A stretch of DNA of 64,000 nt from Pseudomonadota bacterium (lineage in GTDB: Bacteria > Pseudomonadota > Gammaproteobacteria > Burkholderiales > Thiobacillaceae), in the NCBI GenBank assembly GCA_029558905.1, contig JAKQCX010000030.1, positions 62,001-126,000 on the forward strand, read 5' to 3'. Both the position numbers and the translations under genes were made by a program. Every line of letters starts with the position of its first letter. Position 1 is the first letter of the stretch. A model generated the notes under the pieces. The model saw nothing but the letters and a program-made list of their open reading frames with translations, was not told the DNA's origin and searched no databases. Of the stretch, positions 63,356 through 64,000 are shown piece after piece.

Positions 63356-64000
63356 TGCCCTATGCCCTGGTCGCCCTGGCGCCGCTCCTGCACCTGCTGG
63401 CCGCCTTGCTCGTCGTCCTGCTGCATCTGGCCGGCCGAGCCCGGGGAGAGGCGGGAGAACCGCTCACGGCCCGGCTCACCCTGGGGGCCTGCGTACTGGC
63501 TTGCGGGGTCCTGCTGATACTGGATGGACTTGCCCTGGTGCAGGGCGCCCCTGGCCAGGTGCGGGTGGCGGAGTGGTTTGCCAGCGGCACGCTGCGGGTG
63601 TCCCTGTCCTTCACCCTGGATGGCCTCTCCCTGGGCCTCGGCACACTGGTGGCGGCCATCGGCCTGGTGACGCTGCGGTTCTCGGCGCAATACATGCATC
63701 GGGAAGCCGGTTTCCACCGCTTCTTCATCGGCATGAACCTGTTCGTCGCCGGCATGCTGGGCATCATCCTGGCGGGCAACGCCGTGCTGGCCTTCGTGGG
63801 CTGGGAGCTCGTCGGGTTGAGTTCCTGGATGCTGATCGGCTATGCCTTCGAGCAGGAAACGGCCACCGTCAATGCGCAGCGCGCCTTCCTCACCAACCGG
63901 GTGGGGGACGCGGGCTTCCTGCTGGGCATCGCCCTGGCCCAGCTCTGGCTGGGCAGCCTGGAGTGGGCCGACATCGCCGTGGGCGCGGGGCATCTGCCCA
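63352..64000 (+). CDS. dabB: DabB NuoL-like subunit, N-terminal part
   Basis: The first 216 codons of a NuoL-family membrane protein run off the window end. Membrane segments are visible (ALVALAPLLHLLAALLVVLL), then SFTLDGLSLGLGTLVAAIGL, with the essential Glu in LAFVGWELVGLSSWMLIGYA and AFLTNRVGDAGFLLGIALAQ. The start overlaps the dabA stop (ATGATG; either ATG may be used) behind AAGGAG. With DabA it forms the energy-coupled bicarbonate accumulation complex. Confidence 0.9.
   Translation, partial: MMPYALVALAPLLHLLAALLVVLLHLAGRARGEAGEPLTARLTLGACVLACGVLLILDGLALVQGAPGQVRVAEWFASGTLRVSLSFTLDGLSLGLGTLVAAIGLVTLRFSAQYMHREAGFHRFFIGMNLFVAGMLGIILAGNAVLAFVGWELVGLSSWMLIGYAFEQETATVNAQRAFLTNRVGDAGFLLGIALAQLWLGSLEWADIAVGAGHLP

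Noticed and set aside
1-64000. tRNA, rRNA, CRISPR arrays, insertion sequences or phage genes
   Set aside because: I looked in the gaps and among the encoded proteins and saw none. Short or degenerate RNA genes could be missed by eye.

Overview
The window comes from a high-GC, densely packed gammaproteobacterial chromosome. The gene set suggests a chemolithoautotrophic sulfur oxidiser, perhaps related to Thioalkalivibrio or other Chromatiales. The evidence is a DsrS homologue, several exported rhodaneses, a TauE/SafE-type exporter, SulP anion transporters, a gamma-carbonic anhydrase and a DabA/DabB inorganic-carbon pump. This placement is inferred from gene content; no rRNA or other taxonomic marker is present. 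I found no tRNA, rRNA, insertion sequence, prophage or CRISPR array.

Region 1 (1-6320): the minus strand carries twitching-motility regulators (pilG, pilH, the start of a pilI-like gene) behind a periplasmic binding-protein/rhodanese fusion. The plus strand carries thiD-thiE-hemL, coupled by overlapping start/stop codons, then dsrS. Region 2 (6332-14030, minus): an exported rhodanese / DUF302 / Pro-rich protein cassette, the envelope and replication block yraN-diaA-dolP, a frameshifted lipoprotein gene, a second DUF302 gene, a zinc-ribbon membrane protein and a CnoX-type thioredoxin. Region 3 (14119-17887, minus): yqgE-ruvX-pyrR-pyrB-pyrX, where the dihydroorotase is the metal-site-deficient type. 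Region 4 (17975-24864, mostly plus): a DOMON-like protein, a NamZ-type hydrolase, a PrsT-type TPR protein, a converging epimerase and a flavin/2Fe-2S reductase.

Region 5 (24849-32634): hemC-hemD-hemX and a truncated hemY, a periplasmic thioredoxin, algR without an adjacent algZ, argH, cyaY, lptM and lysA. Region 6 (32788-39003): a Lys/Ala-rich histone-like protein with an internal 90-bp duplication, the carboxynorspermidine pathway (nspC plus synthase), an orphan MlaF-type ATPase, and a PLP C-S lyase coupled to an ovothiol-type methyltransferase. Region 7 (39097-44751): a chemoreceptor, a universal-stress protein, a first SulP transporter and a kinase/regulator pair.

Region 8 (44881-64000) is the most interesting part. 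Two paralogous histidine-kinase / NtrC-type regulator pairs each lie next to a good sigma-54 promoter with palindromic sites. Pair 1 faces a TauE exporter operon. Pair 2 faces an operon running orf66-usp-sulP-nuoM-like-dabA-dabB. The same TGCAT-N-ATGCA operator type recurs between a second 707-residue SulP gene and the gamma-carbonic anhydrase gene. I read this as a nitrogen-sigma-factor-controlled system for sulfur-anion export and bicarbonate uptake. The two 707-residue SulP proteins carry an unusual insertion of about 130 residues that looks like a coiled coil.
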